DNA of 64,000 bases, taken from contig JAPLTF010000072.1 in NCBI GenBank assembly GCA_026398275.1, positions 1-64,000 of the forward strand, in the 5' to 3' direction. Under the pieces are notes generated by a model. That model searched no databases and had not been told where the DNA came from. It saw only the letters and a list, made by a program, of their open reading frames with translations. Below, piece after piece: positions 1-9,141 of this stretch. Each line of letters begins with the position of its first letter. The stretch's first letter is position 1. The DNA is from Verrucomicrobiota bacterium. GTDB taxonomy: Bacteria > Verrucomicrobiota > Verrucomicrobiia > Chthoniobacterales > Terrimicrobiaceae. The position numbers and the translations under genes were made by a program.

Positions 1-1
1 C

Positions 2-742
2 CTTCGCGGGGACGTGAAGGAATCCGACGTGGTCCACACCCGGAATGTGAACATCGCATCGCTCGATGAAGCAAACGTTGGCTTCGACGACAAGGTCACC
101 CAGCAGTGGGACTTCAAAACCTTCGACTCCGATGTCTTTCCCGCACGCGCGCTGGCTGCCGCCCGTGGAGTGGTCAGGTTCACCGATAAGTTCGAGCCAA
201 CAAAAGCGTTCGACCTTGCCCCCTATGAAAAGGACGGGGCCATCACGGCCAGCACCGGCCAGCTCCGCTGGGTGCCGGGCAAGACGCCGCAGGACGGCCA
301 TATCGAAATCAACACCCCCGGCACCCAGGCCGTCGTCGGCTTTGCCAACGGCCTCACCGCGAAACTCACTGATGCCACGATCACGCCCGCCAGCCGGTTC
401 GGCGCGATCTACCTGAGCGCCCAGTCCCGGGACGGCAGCATTGCCAAAGATCCCGGCGTGCTCATCACCGCGATCTCCCGCGCCCGCAACCGGGATGCCC
501 TCATCGCGGGAGACAACTTCCTCTTCGATGCCGGGATCCAAAAGAAAGTGTGGCCTCCAACCGGCCCAGTCGTCATGGAACCCGTCCTTGCCGAGATCGC
601 CTTCCGGCGTCCCGGAAAACCGACCGTCCACGTCCTTGACCACAACGGGGTCAAAACGGGAAAGACGGTTCCTGTGCAGAACGGCAAACTCCGCATTGAC
701 ACCGGCCGCGACCAGACGCCGTTCTATCTCGTCACCTGGTAG
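2..742 (+). CDS. C-terminal part of a large carbohydrate-active protein (5' end outside window)
   Basis: The reading frame is open from the first bases of the window (codons begin at base 2), so the protein very likely starts upstream. The visible ~246 residues are rich in short beta-strand-like stretches and contain no catalytic motif I can name. The end is a beta-sandwich-like segment with a Pro-Gly-Lys-Pro turn followed by alternating hydrophobic strands, as often seen at the end of multidomain glycoside hydrolases in polysaccharide-degrading bacteria. A GTG at position 14 could be read as a start but has no visible ribosome binding site. Function is inferred mainly from the neighbourhood of glycoside hydrolases. 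It could equally be a non-catalytic surface-associated protein. Confidence 0.5.
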   Translation, partial: LRGDVKESDVVHTRNVNIASLDEANVGFDDKVTQQWDFKTFDSDVFPARALAAARGVVRFTDKFEPTKAFDLAPYEKDGAITASTGQLRWVPGKTPQDGHIEINTPGTQAVVGFANGLTAKLTDATITPASRFGAIYLSAQSRDGSIAKDPGVLITAISRARNRDALIAGDNFLFDAGIQKKVWPPTGPVVMEPVLAEIAFRRPGKPTVHVLDHNGVKTGKTVPVQNGKLRIDTGRDQTPFYLVTW

Positions 743-862
743 TCCGGACGGAGACCATTGGCAAAGAAACCAAACATACAAAAGAAACGCGGAGCTTCAG
801 TTTTGAACCTAGAAAGAGCAGAAGAGGCCCGCGAATCACGCGAAAAGACGCGAATAAAAGGA

Positions 863-1576
863 TTACACCGTGCGGCGGCGGCGCAGGAGCATCAAGGCAC
901 CCGCTCCACCAAGCAACATCATGTAGGTCGAGGGCTCGGGGATGGCGGTCTGGCGGAGTTGGACCGCGTTGAGGTAGCTATTGTTATCGAGCGTGAAACT
1001 TTGGCTGGTTGCATTTGCGGTAAATGTGCCGATCGCGAATTGACCGAGTCCCCCACCGAGTGTGGTCGGGTTTGTGTTGAGGGTAACAGCGCCTCCGTCG
1101 ATTGGCGTGGACTTATTACCACCACGGGAATCGTTGGTCCAGATCTGAACCTGGTAGGAATAACCAATATTCAGGTTGTTAAAGGTGAACGTCAGGATCG
1201 AACCTCCCAGCGGATAGGTGCCGGTGGAAAGGAGGCTCCCGTAGCTCGGAGAGCTTGTATTGAGAGCATCGAAGGGGTTTGAAGCGGACCCGAAACCAGT
1301 GAAGTTAGCCCACGTCGCGCCGCCGCTGCCAACCAGCGTGTCCCCGGTGCTGAGGGTGTTGACGTTTGCCCCCATGCTCTCGGCCGTGAAGTTCACGCCA
1401 TTGACCGTGGCTGCGCTGCCGCTGATGTTGTAGGCACGGAGCGCCGTGCCAGTCGTGCTGACATCGGTGGCAGCGGCGATGTCGGTGGCATTGCCCCATG
1501 CGATGACCGCTGCCTGCGCGGGTGTTAAGATAGCCGCAGCTGCGACGAGAAATGCAAGTTTGATTGAATTTTTCAT
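863..1576 (-). CDS. PEP-CTERM sorting-domain protein, secreted
   Basis: This 237-residue protein has a clear signal peptide (about residues 1-22, ending Ala-Gln-Ala), a Gly/Ser/Thr/Asn-rich body, and a C-terminal PEP-CTERM tag: Ile-Pro-Glu-Pro followed by a hydrophobic helix and a run of four arginines. PEP-CTERM proteins are exported and processed by an exosortase in bacteria that make extracellular polysaccharide. The body resembles no enzyme I recognise and is probably a beta-sandwich surface protein. The gene lies downstream of the GH94/GH28 operon, separated by 267 bases that hold a LacI-type operator about 105 bases upstream of the start codon, so it probably has its own promoter under the same regulator. 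Confidence 0.88.
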   Translation of the reverse strand: MKNSIKLAFLVAAAAILTPAQAAVIAWGNATDIAAATDVSTTGTALRAYNISGSAATVNGVNFTAESMGANVNTLSTGDTLVGSGGATWANFTGFGSASNPFDALNTSSPSYGSLLSTGTYPLGGSILTFTFNNLNIGYSYQVQIWTNDSRGGNKSTPIDGGAVTLNTNPTTLGGGLGQFAIGTFTANATSQSFTLDNNSYLNAVQLRQTAIPEPSTYMMLLGGAGALMLLRRRRTV

Positions 1577-1680
1577 GGGGATGAAAAGTTGTTGAATGGG
1601 TGGGTTTACGGGTTGGATTACGATTTTCTCAACTGGTCAGAAAATACCTCCCCCCACGCGCCTCGCTCAACCTCGAGAAA

Positions 1681-1696
1681 TGTAATGCGCTTTACG
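1681..1696 (+). promoter_or_regulatory. LacI-type operator upstream of the PEP-CTERM gene
   Basis: The sequence TGTAATGCGCTTTACG is a near-palindrome with a central CG. It fits the pattern TGTAANNCGNTTNACR shared with the elements at 7961 and 9142. LacI-family repressors typically bind 16-bp palindromes of this kind with CG at the centre. It is in the only intergenic gap upstream of the PEP-CTERM gene. Confidence 0.7.
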
Positions 1697-1699
1697 CTA

Positions 1700-1750
1700 T
1701 TTGGATTCCGGTGGCTTGACATCGCTTTGGATTCCGGTGGCTTGACACCG
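1700..1750. repeat. Two tandem copies of a 26-base unit
   Basis: The unit beginning TTTGGATTCCGGTGGCTTGA occurs at 1700 and again at 1726, differing at one base in the compared stretch. It directly follows the LacI-type operator. Each copy contains TTGACA, which resembles a -35 box on the plus strand, but no plus-strand gene follows. Confidence 0.75.
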
Positions 1751-1843
1751 TTTTTCTTCCGGCACGAGGCCAGATAAGACCCTCCAACCCAAAGCGCGGT
1801 CAAGCCCACGCACTCCAAATTGGCTGGTTGGGCAGCGGAGCCT

Positions 1844-3166
1844 TCATCCCAAGAGGCGCAGTCCGTGGCAATGACGGGAGCAGATTTCGAGTTCGTCGGG
1901 GTGGCGGACCGGCAGGCCGTCGATTCGGAAATTTTCGATGTGGATGTCTTCGATCGTGTGGTCGGCATCCCAGCCGCCGATGAGGGAAATCGTGTAGCCA
2001 AGGTTGAAGGGGGTGCGGTTCCACTCGATGTTGCGAAGGGTGACGTTGCGGATGCGTCCGCGTTCTTTGTCCGTGCTGTAGCGCGAGAGGGAGATGCGGA
2101 AATCGATGAGCTTGTCGTAGCAATGTTCGATGCGGATATTCTCGAAAACAACGTTCTCGATGAGGGCGCGGTCGTTGTTATGGATGGAAAAAACCGCGCC
2201 GCTGCCGTGGGTGTGGAGGACGTCGATGTTGCGGAAGGTGACGCCGCAGACGTGGTCCACGGAAAGTTCGTGGCCGATTTCCATGGCATTGCCGGCGTGC
2301 CAGTTTGCCAACGTGCAATGTTGGACGAGGACATTTTCCACGTTTTCGCGGCAATCGAGAGGGACGCCGGGGAGCAATTTGTTCGTGAGATCGAACGCTT
2401 TGACGACGACGCAATCGTCGTTGTTATGGAGGAAACAATCCTCGATGAGAACATCGAAAGAGCCCACGACATCGATGCCGTCCGAGCTGACGACTTCGCC
2501 GATTTCTTTGAGATTGCGGACGGTGGCACCCTGGCAAGCCGCGAGCACGAGCATCCAGCCCTGGGGGCGGACCATCGTGATATCCTCGACGAGCACTCCG
2601 GGGCAGCGTTCCAGGATGATCGAGGGAGGAGATTGCCCGGCGGCCCTGTCATAGAACGAGCCATCAAAAATTCCATGCCCGCAGATGCGGATGCCGGATT
2701 TGCCTTGGACGTGAATGCGCCCCTTGAGCACCGCGCCGCCCGGGAGGTAAAGCGTCTGGCCGTCTTCCAGCGTGAGCAGCGGCGTCTCGGTGATCTGGCC
2801 GGCGGGAAAAGTGACCACCGAAGGATCGTTCGCATCGGGTGGGTTGGTCTCGGGTGCCTGGGCGAAGACGTAAAGGGCCTTGAGGCCGGGGATGGCGACC
2901 GAGAGCTTTTCAGGCCGGTCGAGGGTGAAGTGAACGGCACCGTCCGCAATCGATGCGGCGATGTTTTTGGACAAAGGATGGACCGTGGCGGCAGCGGGAG
3001 GGAGGGACGGAGTCACCTCGAGCGTTGCCGGAAAGTCCTCCGGAGCAAGCGCCGCGATGGCGAAGTCCGCGACATCGGTGTGCAGCACCTCGACGGATTG
3101 TCCGTTGATCCGGAGCGAGAATTCCCGCGAGTGCGGGAGGGATTTCGGGTGGGTGTATGGAGTCAT
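1844..3166 (-). CDS. Polygalacturonase-like glycoside hydrolase, family GH28
   Basis: The 440-residue protein has a short N-terminal beta-domain (about 1-120) and a right-handed beta-helix. It carries GH28-type signatures: Ser-Ser-Asp-Gly-Ile-Asp, then Asn-Asn-Asp-Asp-Cys with the adjacent catalytic-type aspartates, and a later Gly-His-Glu. GH28 enzymes hydrolyse alpha-1,4 galacturonic acid linkages of pectin or rhamnogalacturonan. No signal peptide is visible, so it may act on oligosaccharides in the cytoplasm. It is last in a minus-strand operon, 24 bases after the cellobiose-phosphorylase-like gene. Precise specificity (polygalacturonase or rhamnogalacturonase) cannot be read from the sequence. 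Confidence 0.85.
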   Translation of the reverse strand: MTPYTHPKSLPHSREFSLRINGQSVEVLHTDVADFAIAALAPEDFPATLEVTPSLPPAAATVHPLSKNIAASIADGAVHFTLDRPEKLSVAIPGLKALYVFAQAPETNPPDANDPSVVTFPAGQITETPLLTLEDGQTLYLPGGAVLKGRIHVQGKSGIRICGHGIFDGSFYDRAAGQSPPSIILERCPGVLVEDITMVRPQGWMLVLAACQGATVRNLKEIGEVVSSDGIDVVGSFDVLIEDCFLHNNDDCVVVKAFDLTNKLLPGVPLDCRENVENVLVQHCTLANWHAGNAMEIGHELSVDHVCGVTFRNIDVLHTHGSGAVFSIHNNDRALIENVVFENIRIEHCYDKLIDFRISLSRYSTDKERGRIRNVTLRNIEWNRTPFNLGYTISLIGGWDADHTIEDIHIENFRIDGLPVRHPDELEICSRHCHGLRLLG

Positions 3167-3190
3167 TGATTGGGATATGGGTTGATGAGT

Positions 3191-5584
3191 TCAACCGCCC
3201 AGCTGAGCTTGGATCCTGATGCCATCCCGCAGGACTGATGCGGGAATGAAATTGCCTTCGAGCGACTGGCCGTCGGCGGTCAGTTTTGCGATGCCCCGGT
3301 TTTTGCCATCGGGATTTGTGACTTCGATGTGGAGGGTCATTCTGCGGAATTGGCGGGTGGCGGTGAAGCCGGGCCAATCGCGGGGGATGCAGGGATCGAT
3401 GCGGAGGCCGTCGGGTTCCGGGCGGATGCCGAGGAGGTGGTGGGTCGCGGTGAAGTGGGCCCACGAGGCAGTGCCGGAGAGCCAGGGGACGCGGGAGCGT
3501 CCGGCCTTTTCCGAGAACTGCGAGTGTGTGCTCTGGCAGTGAACGTAGGGTTCGATCTCGCGAATGTCTGCCATGTCGTTCTGAACCGATGGCAGGAACG
3601 AGCGATAATACTTCCATGCAGTGTCGCCGTCACCTGCGAGCACCTCGGCGAGGACGGCCCAGCTTTGCGTGTGGGAAAAAATCCCGCCGTTCTCCTTGTT
3701 GCCCGGATTGAACAGCACGGCGCGCATGACTTCGACTGGTGTTTTTTCAAAAGGCGGCGCGCACAGGGCGACTCCCCAATCCGAGGCAAGCCGGTCGCGC
3801 ACGGCTTGCAGGGCCTTGGCGGACTGCACCTCGGATGCCGCGCCGGAGAGAATGGCCCAGGCCTGGGTGTTCAGATAGACCTGCCCTTCGGGATAATCCT
3901 TCGTGCCGAAGACCGTGCCGTCTTCCGCGATCGCCCAGCGGAACCACTCGCCATCCCAGCAGACAGCGGCAATTTTTTTGTCGAGGGCGGCGAGTTGCGA
4001 TTCGGCCCAGAGTTTTTCATCAGGCTGCCCTGCGCAAATCTCCGCGTAGGTCTTGAGCGCCAGCCGGAGTTGGAAGGTGACAAAGATTGACTCGCCCTTG
4101 TAGCCGAGCTTGAGGCAGTCGTTCCAGTCGGCGAGCAATCCGCAGGGCAGGCCGTTGGCGCCGGTGCGCTCGAGGTTGAACTCCATCGCGCGCCGCAGGT
4201 GGTCGAGCACGGTCGCTTGCCCCTGATCCGCGTAGGGAACCATCGTTTGATAAAACGCGGTGTCACCGGATTCCGCGACATAGGTTGGGATCGCATTAAA
4301 AAACCAGAGGCAATCGTCCGAGCGGTATTCCGCCGGATGCGTGGGGGCCATGTGGCCCGGCTTGTGCGACCACGGACGAACCTCCGGCTGGGCACCACCG
4401 CTGGAATCCTGGGCTGAGAGCATGAGCACGAGCCGCTCGCGTACAAGGTCCGGCAGCATCGCGGTGACGCCGAGGCAATCCTGCACAGTGTCGCGGAACC
4501 CAAAGCCATCCCGCTGGTCGCCGGTGTAGACGAGCGAGCAGGAGCGCGACCACTCGAAGGTCATGAGGGCATTGTAGGCTCCCCAGGTGTTCACCATGTG
4601 GTCAAACGCGGCGTCGGGCGTGTGCACGGTGAGCATGTTGAACAGGCTGTGCCAGTGGGTTTTCAACGTGGCGAGTTCGGCATCGATGCGTGTGGAGTCA
4701 GTGTAGGAAGCCGCGACGGATTTTCCGCGCGTCCCGGCGCGTCCGATCCCCAGCAACACAAGGATTTCAGTAGATTCGCCGGGGGCGAGCGTGATCCGGC
4801 TTTGGATCGCGCCGCAGGTGTTGTCCGAGATGCCGTCGGTGTTGGTGCAGGTCCCGCGGACGACGGCGTCCGGGTTGTGGAATCCGCCATACGGCCCGAG
4901 AAAGGCCTCGCGGTCGCAATCGTGTCCGAGGATTTCGCCGCCGGATTGTGTCATCCACCAATGGCGGGACTGGTCGCGGTTGGCGAAGTTGCCGGGATCC
5001 TCGGGCAGCCGTGCGCACGACGACGCGGCGATGAACCCGTCCCGCCAGCGGGCCTCGCCGATATATTGGGTGTATTGGAGATTCAGGAGATCGTTTTTGA
5101 GGTTCCACTCGGTGGTGAACTCGCAGAACGAAAACACATCCAGCACGCGGGGAGTGGCGTCTGTGTTCGTCACCCGCAAGCGCCAGACCTCGTGCTCCGC
5201 ATCGAGGGGCACAAAATAGAGCGATTCGCTGCGGATGCCCGAATACTCGCTGATGATCGTCGCGTAGCCCGGGCCGAACCGGGTCTCGGTTTTGTAGCGA
5301 TCCAATGGCTTCGCGGTGGCCTGCCAGGCCGCGCTCCAGAAATCTCCGGTGGCCGCATCCCGGAGATAAAACTGACGTCCGGGCAGGTCCATCGGGACGC
5401 TGTTGTAGCGATGACGGAGGATGCGTCCCTCGGCGGGTGAATGCGCAAACGAATAGCCGCCCGCTCCGGTGGTGATGATCCCGCCGTATTTGCGCGAGCC
5501 GAGGTAGTTGGACCAGGCCCGGGGGGTGTCCGGGCGGGTGATGACATATTCGCGGGCGTCCGCATCGAAGTGGCCGTAGTTCAT
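3191..5584 (-). CDS. Glycoside phosphorylase, family GH94, cellobiose phosphorylase-like
   Basis: The protein is 797 residues, the usual length for GH94. It opens with the Tyr-Gly-His-Phe-Asp and Ile-Thr-Arg-Pro-Asp-Thr-Pro motifs typical of cellobiose phosphorylases. The N-terminal ~280 residues form the beta-sandwich and the rest an (alpha/alpha)6 barrel. Asp486 in Ala-Asp-Trp-Asn-Asp-Cys matches the family's catalytic aspartate. The reaction would be phosphorolysis of a beta-linked glucosyl disaccharide to glucose-1-phosphate and a free sugar, in the cytoplasm since no signal peptide is present. The gene follows the other GH94 gene by only 3 bases, indicating one transcript. Cellobiose is the likeliest substrate, but laminaribiose and cellodextrin enzymes look similar. 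Confidence 0.88.
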   Translation of the reverse strand: MNYGHFDADAREYVITRPDTPRAWSNYLGSRKYGGIITTGAGGYSFAHSPAEGRILRHRYNSVPMDLPGRQFYLRDAATGDFWSAAWQATAKPLDRYKTETRFGPGYATIISEYSGIRSESLYFVPLDAEHEVWRLRVTNTDATPRVLDVFSFCEFTTEWNLKNDLLNLQYTQYIGEARWRDGFIAASSCARLPEDPGNFANRDQSRHWWMTQSGGEILGHDCDREAFLGPYGGFHNPDAVVRGTCTNTDGISDNTCGAIQSRITLAPGESTEILVLLGIGRAGTRGKSVAASYTDSTRIDAELATLKTHWHSLFNMLTVHTPDAAFDHMVNTWGAYNALMTFEWSRSCSLVYTGDQRDGFGFRDTVQDCLGVTAMLPDLVRERLVLMLSAQDSSGGAQPEVRPWSHKPGHMAPTHPAEYRSDDCLWFFNAIPTYVAESGDTAFYQTMVPYADQGQATVLDHLRRAMEFNLERTGANGLPCGLLADWNDCLKLGYKGESIFVTFQLRLALKTYAEICAGQPDEKLWAESQLAALDKKIAAVCWDGEWFRWAIAEDGTVFGTKDYPEGQVYLNTQAWAILSGAASEVQSAKALQAVRDRLASDWGVALCAPPFEKTPVEVMRAVLFNPGNKENGGIFSHTQSWAVLAEVLAGDGDTAWKYYRSFLPSVQNDMADIREIEPYVHCQSTHSQFSEKAGRSRVPWLSGTASWAHFTATHHLLGIRPEPDGLRIDPCIPRDWPGFTATRQFRRMTLHIEVTNPDGKNRGIAKLTADGQSLEGNFIPASVLRDGIRIQAQLGG

Positions 5585-5587
5585 AAA

Positions 5588-7915
5588 TTAGATCGTGACT
5601 TTGATCACGTGGTGGCCGCCATCGGGTGAGGGGAGGAGGTTGGAATCGAGAAGCGATCCATCCATCGAAATGGACCGTGCCGTGCCGGAGTTGGTGATTT
5701 CGATTTCGTAGCGCGTGCCGCGAAACACGCGGGTGATCTTCGCGTGCGGAATCGCGCGGGGCAGGCAGGGATCGATGAGCAGGCCGTCGTAGTGACGCCG
5801 TGCGCCGAGGATCCATTCCACCAGGCCCATCGTAACCCATGCACCCGTGCCCGTGCGCCAGGGATACATCGAGAGGCCCGGCCATTCGTGGGTGCGGCTG
5901 TAGCAGTTGGTGAATGAAAACGGTTCCGCGCAGGAGTTCGAGATCGGATTCCACGGACTGCCCGGTGCGACTTTCAAAAACGTGCGCCACGCTTCTTCCG
6001 CGCGGCCGAGCATACAATCAGCCACGAGCTTGAATCCGGCGGCATGGTTGTAGCAGCCGCCGTTCTCGGCGTAGTAGGGACGCGAGGCCGAGAATTTCCC
6101 GATGCGTTCGTCGAACTTGGTGAAGGCCGGTTCGGCGATGGCAAAGCCGAAGTCGGTTTCGATCATGCGGTCCACGGACTCCATGCAGCGGCGCGCGCGG
6201 TCGCCCGGAGCCGTGCCGGAGAGGACCGCCCAGCTTTGGGTGTTGATGAAGATCTTGCCCTCCGGGTTGGCGTCCGATCCGAGTGTGTATCCGCCGGAAC
6301 ACAGCGTGCGCACATACCAGTTCCCATCCCATGCAATGTCATTGAGCAGTTTCGAAAAATGCGCGTGCCAGCTCTCGCATTCTTCAACCACGGCATCCTC
6401 CCCGCGGCGGCGGGCCAGTTCTGCGATCTCGCGCAGGCCGAGGCATAGTTGTTGGGTCACCATCACGCTTTCGCGGTCCCCGGTTTTTTCCGACGGTTCG
6501 AGCCCGTCATTCCAATCTGCAAAGTGCTGATCGCAGAGTCCATGCGCCCCGGTGTCCTTCACCAGGTGCCGCATGGCCCGCAACATGTGTTGCCAAACGG
6601 GCTCCGCCTGTCCGCCGTCGCGATAGGGAAGCTTTTCGTCGAGGAAGGCGAGGTCCCCGGTCTCCTTCAAAACCCATGGCACACAATGCAACATCCAAGC
6701 CGGCTTGTCGGAGTAGTGGTGCAGATTCCATGGGCGGAAGCTGTGCGGCACGCTGCCGTCCTGGTTTTGCGAGGCGATGGCGCGCAGCAGGTTGGCCCGA
6801 ACCAGCCCCGCATCGCAGAGCGCGAGGCCCATGTCGTTTTGCAGGTTGTCCCGGAACCCGCTTTTGTTCACGAGATAGGAAACCATCTGCTTCTTCACAA
6901 ACCCGTTGATGAGTGCATCCTGCGGACCATGACCCGTGTCCACGCGGAACATGGCATTGCGCTCTTTGCAGGCGGCGCGCTGATCCGCCGCTGCCGCATC
7001 GATGGCCTCCGGTGTCCAGCGTGAACGCAGGGACGCCACCGCTTCCTCGCTGTCGCACCTCGCAATCAAAAAATCCACCCGTCCGGTTGTTCCGTCCGGC
7101 AGGTCCAGCTTTACCTGAACGATGCCCGCGCAATCCGGTCCCCGGAAGCCGCGGTTGTCGCAGTTCCAGCCCCATAGAATCTTCGGCGTCGAGAGCGAAA
7201 AGTCGGAACGCGTGAAAAAGTCGCGATAGCCCGAGGCGCCCGCTATCGCCTGCGGGGAAATCAGGCAGCCGTTGAAGCCGAGTTCCCCTGCGGAGCGGTC
7301 GCGATTGTAAACGATGACCCCGCCGAGGTGGGGCCGCACTTCGCTGTGGTTGTCCTTCCAGACGCCTCCGCCGTCGGAGCCGGTTCCGGTGAGCTGGAAC
7401 ATCGCGTAAGCAAAGACGGACATTTTCCGGTTCCGTCCGCTGCGGTTTGACGCCTTGATCGTCCAGATCTCCACCGCTTCATGCCGGGGCACAAACGTGC
7501 GGCGCTCAGCCTCAATGCCGTCGCAGACGCCGTGCGTCACGGTGCAATCCGCGGAATACACCGTCTTCGTTTCCACGGCCTGCGGCGCCGGCTCGCCGCC
7601 GGGACAGAACACCAGGTTTGTGTCGTCATCACGCAGGTAAAGCTGCTTCGAGTCATAGCCCACGAGCAGGCAGGTGTTTCCCGCCTCATCCCGCACCACG
7701 ACGGGCCCATCTCCAATGTTTGTGATCTCGGCATACATCTCGTCCCCGCCCGGATCGGGGTCCGTGCAATGAACGTTGGTCCACTTCCTCGGTGGCGGGT
7801 TTTCCAGACGAAAGGCGTCCTTCCCCGAAACAAACTCTCCAAACGTGGCCAGATCGCACGTTGACGACGTAATCTCAACCTGGGGCGGCATCGGCGAAAT
7901 GATAGTCCGGGGCAT
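5588..7915 (-). CDS. Second GH94 glycoside phosphorylase-like protein
   Basis: This ~775-residue protein has GH94 architecture: a large N-terminal beta-sandwich, then a helical barrel with Phe-Ala-Asp-Trp-Asn-Asp-Gly, where Asp467 is the predicted catalytic residue. It diverges from its neighbour and looks closer to chitobiose-phosphorylase-type or uncharacterised GH94 members. I chose the ATG at 7915; another lies at 7891. The longer frame would begin with GTG at 7960, directly beside the LacI operator at 7961-7976, which would leave no room for a promoter. No strong Shine-Dalgarno is visible. First gene of the operon GH94-GH94-GH28, divergent from the LacI gene. Acceptor and donor sugars are unknown. 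Confidence 0.83.
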   Translation of the reverse strand: MPRTIISPMPPQVEITSSTCDLATFGEFVSGKDAFRLENPPPRKWTNVHCTDPDPGGDEMYAEITNIGDGPVVVRDEAGNTCLLVGYDSKQLYLRDDDTNLVFCPGGEPAPQAVETKTVYSADCTVTHGVCDGIEAERRTFVPRHEAVEIWTIKASNRSGRNRKMSVFAYAMFQLTGTGSDGGGVWKDNHSEVRPHLGGVIVYNRDRSAGELGFNGCLISPQAIAGASGYRDFFTRSDFSLSTPKILWGWNCDNRGFRGPDCAGIVQVKLDLPDGTTGRVDFLIARCDSEEAVASLRSRWTPEAIDAAAADQRAACKERNAMFRVDTGHGPQDALINGFVKKQMVSYLVNKSGFRDNLQNDMGLALCDAGLVRANLLRAIASQNQDGSVPHSFRPWNLHHYSDKPAWMLHCVPWVLKETGDLAFLDEKLPYRDGGQAEPVWQHMLRAMRHLVKDTGAHGLCDQHFADWNDGLEPSEKTGDRESVMVTQQLCLGLREIAELARRRGEDAVVEECESWHAHFSKLLNDIAWDGNWYVRTLCSGGYTLGSDANPEGKIFINTQSWAVLSGTAPGDRARRCMESVDRMIETDFGFAIAEPAFTKFDERIGKFSASRPYYAENGGCYNHAAGFKLVADCMLGRAEEAWRTFLKVAPGSPWNPISNSCAEPFSFTNCYSRTHEWPGLSMYPWRTGTGAWVTMGLVEWILGARRHYDGLLIDPCLPRAIPHAKITRVFRGTRYEIEITNSGTARSISMDGSLLDSNLLPSPDGGHHVIKVTI

Positions 7916-7960
7916 TTGCGGAGCAGAATCAAAATCCCCACGACCGGCAACCCAAGTCAC

Positions 7961-7976
7961 TGTTAAGCGATTTACA
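7961..7976 (-). promoter_or_regulatory. LacI-type operator between the GH94 operon and the lacI-like gene
   Basis: Read on the minus strand the element is TGTAAATCGCTTAACA, a 16-bp palindrome-like site centred on CG. It lies in the divergent gap, so a bound repressor could control both the GH94 operon and its own gene. It matches the elements at 1681 and 9142 at eleven invariant positions. Confidence 0.78.
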
Positions 7977-8009
7977 GATCAGAAACAAACTGCTTTGCTT
8001 CTGACACAT

Positions 8010-9035
8010 ATGTCAAACGTGCCGACACTCAAGGACGTGGCAGCAAAGATGGGGCTCAGCGAGGCGGCTGTTTCCCTTGGCTTGCGCCATGCCGGGAACA
8101 TCAGCGAAGCCACCTGCAAGCGCATCGAGAAAGTGGCCCTCGAAATGGGCTATCGGCCGAATCCGCATGCGGCCGCGCTTGGCACAAGAGTCCGGCCTGG
8201 CGACGCCAAAGGCGTTCCCCTGGCCATCCTGCAGCGTTCATTGAAGGCCGGAGCGGGGCTTTACCCGATTCAGAGCATTGTGGATGGAATCGTGGAGCGT
8301 TCCTCCCAGCTCGGGTATCGGATCGAATGCTTTCCTGTTCGCAACAGCACCGAATTTCCCCGGTTGCTCAGGACGCTTCGCAGTCGCGGGTTCCTCGGGA
8401 TTTTTGTGCCTCCCATCGGAGATGACTTTCGGGCACGGGACTTTGATTGGAGCCAGTTCAGCGTGGTGGGGTGCGGGCGCTATGACCAGAGCAGCCTCTT
8501 CCACACGGTGCGCCAGGAGATCTTTGAAAGCACGCGATTCCTTCTCGATGAAATGATTCGCAATGGATATCGGAGGATTTGCCTTGGGCTTCTGAAACAC
8601 GACCTTCCACTGCTTGACGACTACGCGCGGGTCGCGGTGGCAAAGATATCTGTACCGCCCCGGGGCAAACCCACGGAGGTCTTTTTCTCCGATCCGGATG
8701 AGGGGCTCTCTTCCTTCGTGGATTGGGTCAGAGCGAAAAAGGCCGATGCCGTGGTGGGCTTTTCTCTTGGTCACTATTACGCGCTGGTGGATGCCGGCAT
8801 CAAAATCCCCCGGGACATGGGCTTTGCCTCACTCCATCAATACGACGACACAGACAAGCTACAAATCTCGGCTCTTCGCACGCTCGACAAGCACATCGGG
8901 ATCGTGGCCGCCAACCGCATGGACACGATGATCCGCCATCACGAGCGCGGCATCCCCACCGTCGCCGAGCAAATCACGATCCGCTCGGATTTCTTCCCGG
9001 GAACGACCATGCCCGCCCTCAAAACGCCCCGATAA
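8010..9035 (+). CDS. LacI-family transcriptional regulator
   Basis: Starting at ATG 8010 gives 341 residues, the normal LacI length. Residues ~5-26 form the helix-turn-helix: Thr-Leu-Lys-Asp-Val-Ala, then Ala-Ala-Val-Ser. A hinge region and a periplasmic-binding-protein-like sugar sensor follow. The longer frame from 7776 is rejected because it would run through the divergent gene's 5' end and the operator. The gene is divergent from the GH94/GH94/GH28 operon and upstream of the GH78 series. It is the probable reader of the three 16-bp operators in this window. A short inverted repeat, TGACA-CATA-TGTCA (8002-8015), overlaps its start codon. The inducer is probably a sugar released by this enzyme set; which one is unknown. 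Confidence 0.93.
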   Translation: MSNVPTLKDVAAKMGLSEAAVSLGLRHAGNISEATCKRIEKVALEMGYRPNPHAAALGTRVRPGDAKGVPLAILQRSLKAGAGLYPIQSIVDGIVERSSQLGYRIECFPVRNSTEFPRLLRTLRSRGFLGIFVPPIGDDFRARDFDWSQFSVVGCGRYDQSSLFHTVRQEIFESTRFLLDEMIRNGYRRICLGLLKHDLPLLDDYARVAVAKISVPPRGKPTEVFFSDPDEGLSSFVDWVRAKKADAVVGFSLGHYYALVDAGIKIPRDMGFASLHQYDDTDKLQISALRTLDKHIGIVAANRMDTMIRHHERGIPTVAEQITIRSDFFPGTTMPALKTPR

Positions 9036-9141
9036 GGGAACTTTGCCCCTCCACTGACCCTTCCGCTTGGCCGTCGACCACATGCTGCTGGATGATGGGC
9101 TGTTTGCCGACACCCTTGAGTGGGAGATTGCCCCCAAAAAA

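Noticed and set aside
1820-3169. Long open frame antisense to the GH28 gene
   Set aside because: The minus-strand frame encodes clear GH28 motifs; the plus-strand product is an Asp/Val-rich shadow typical of high G+C genes.
7916-7960. GTG at 7960 as start of the second GH94 protein
   Set aside because: It would begin directly at the LacI operator and leave no space for a promoter; ATG at 7915 fits better.
8002-8015. Inverted repeat TGACA-CATA-TGTCA at the lacI start codon as a separate operator
   Set aside because: Only five-base arms and a single copy; noted in the gene entry but too weak to list as a site.
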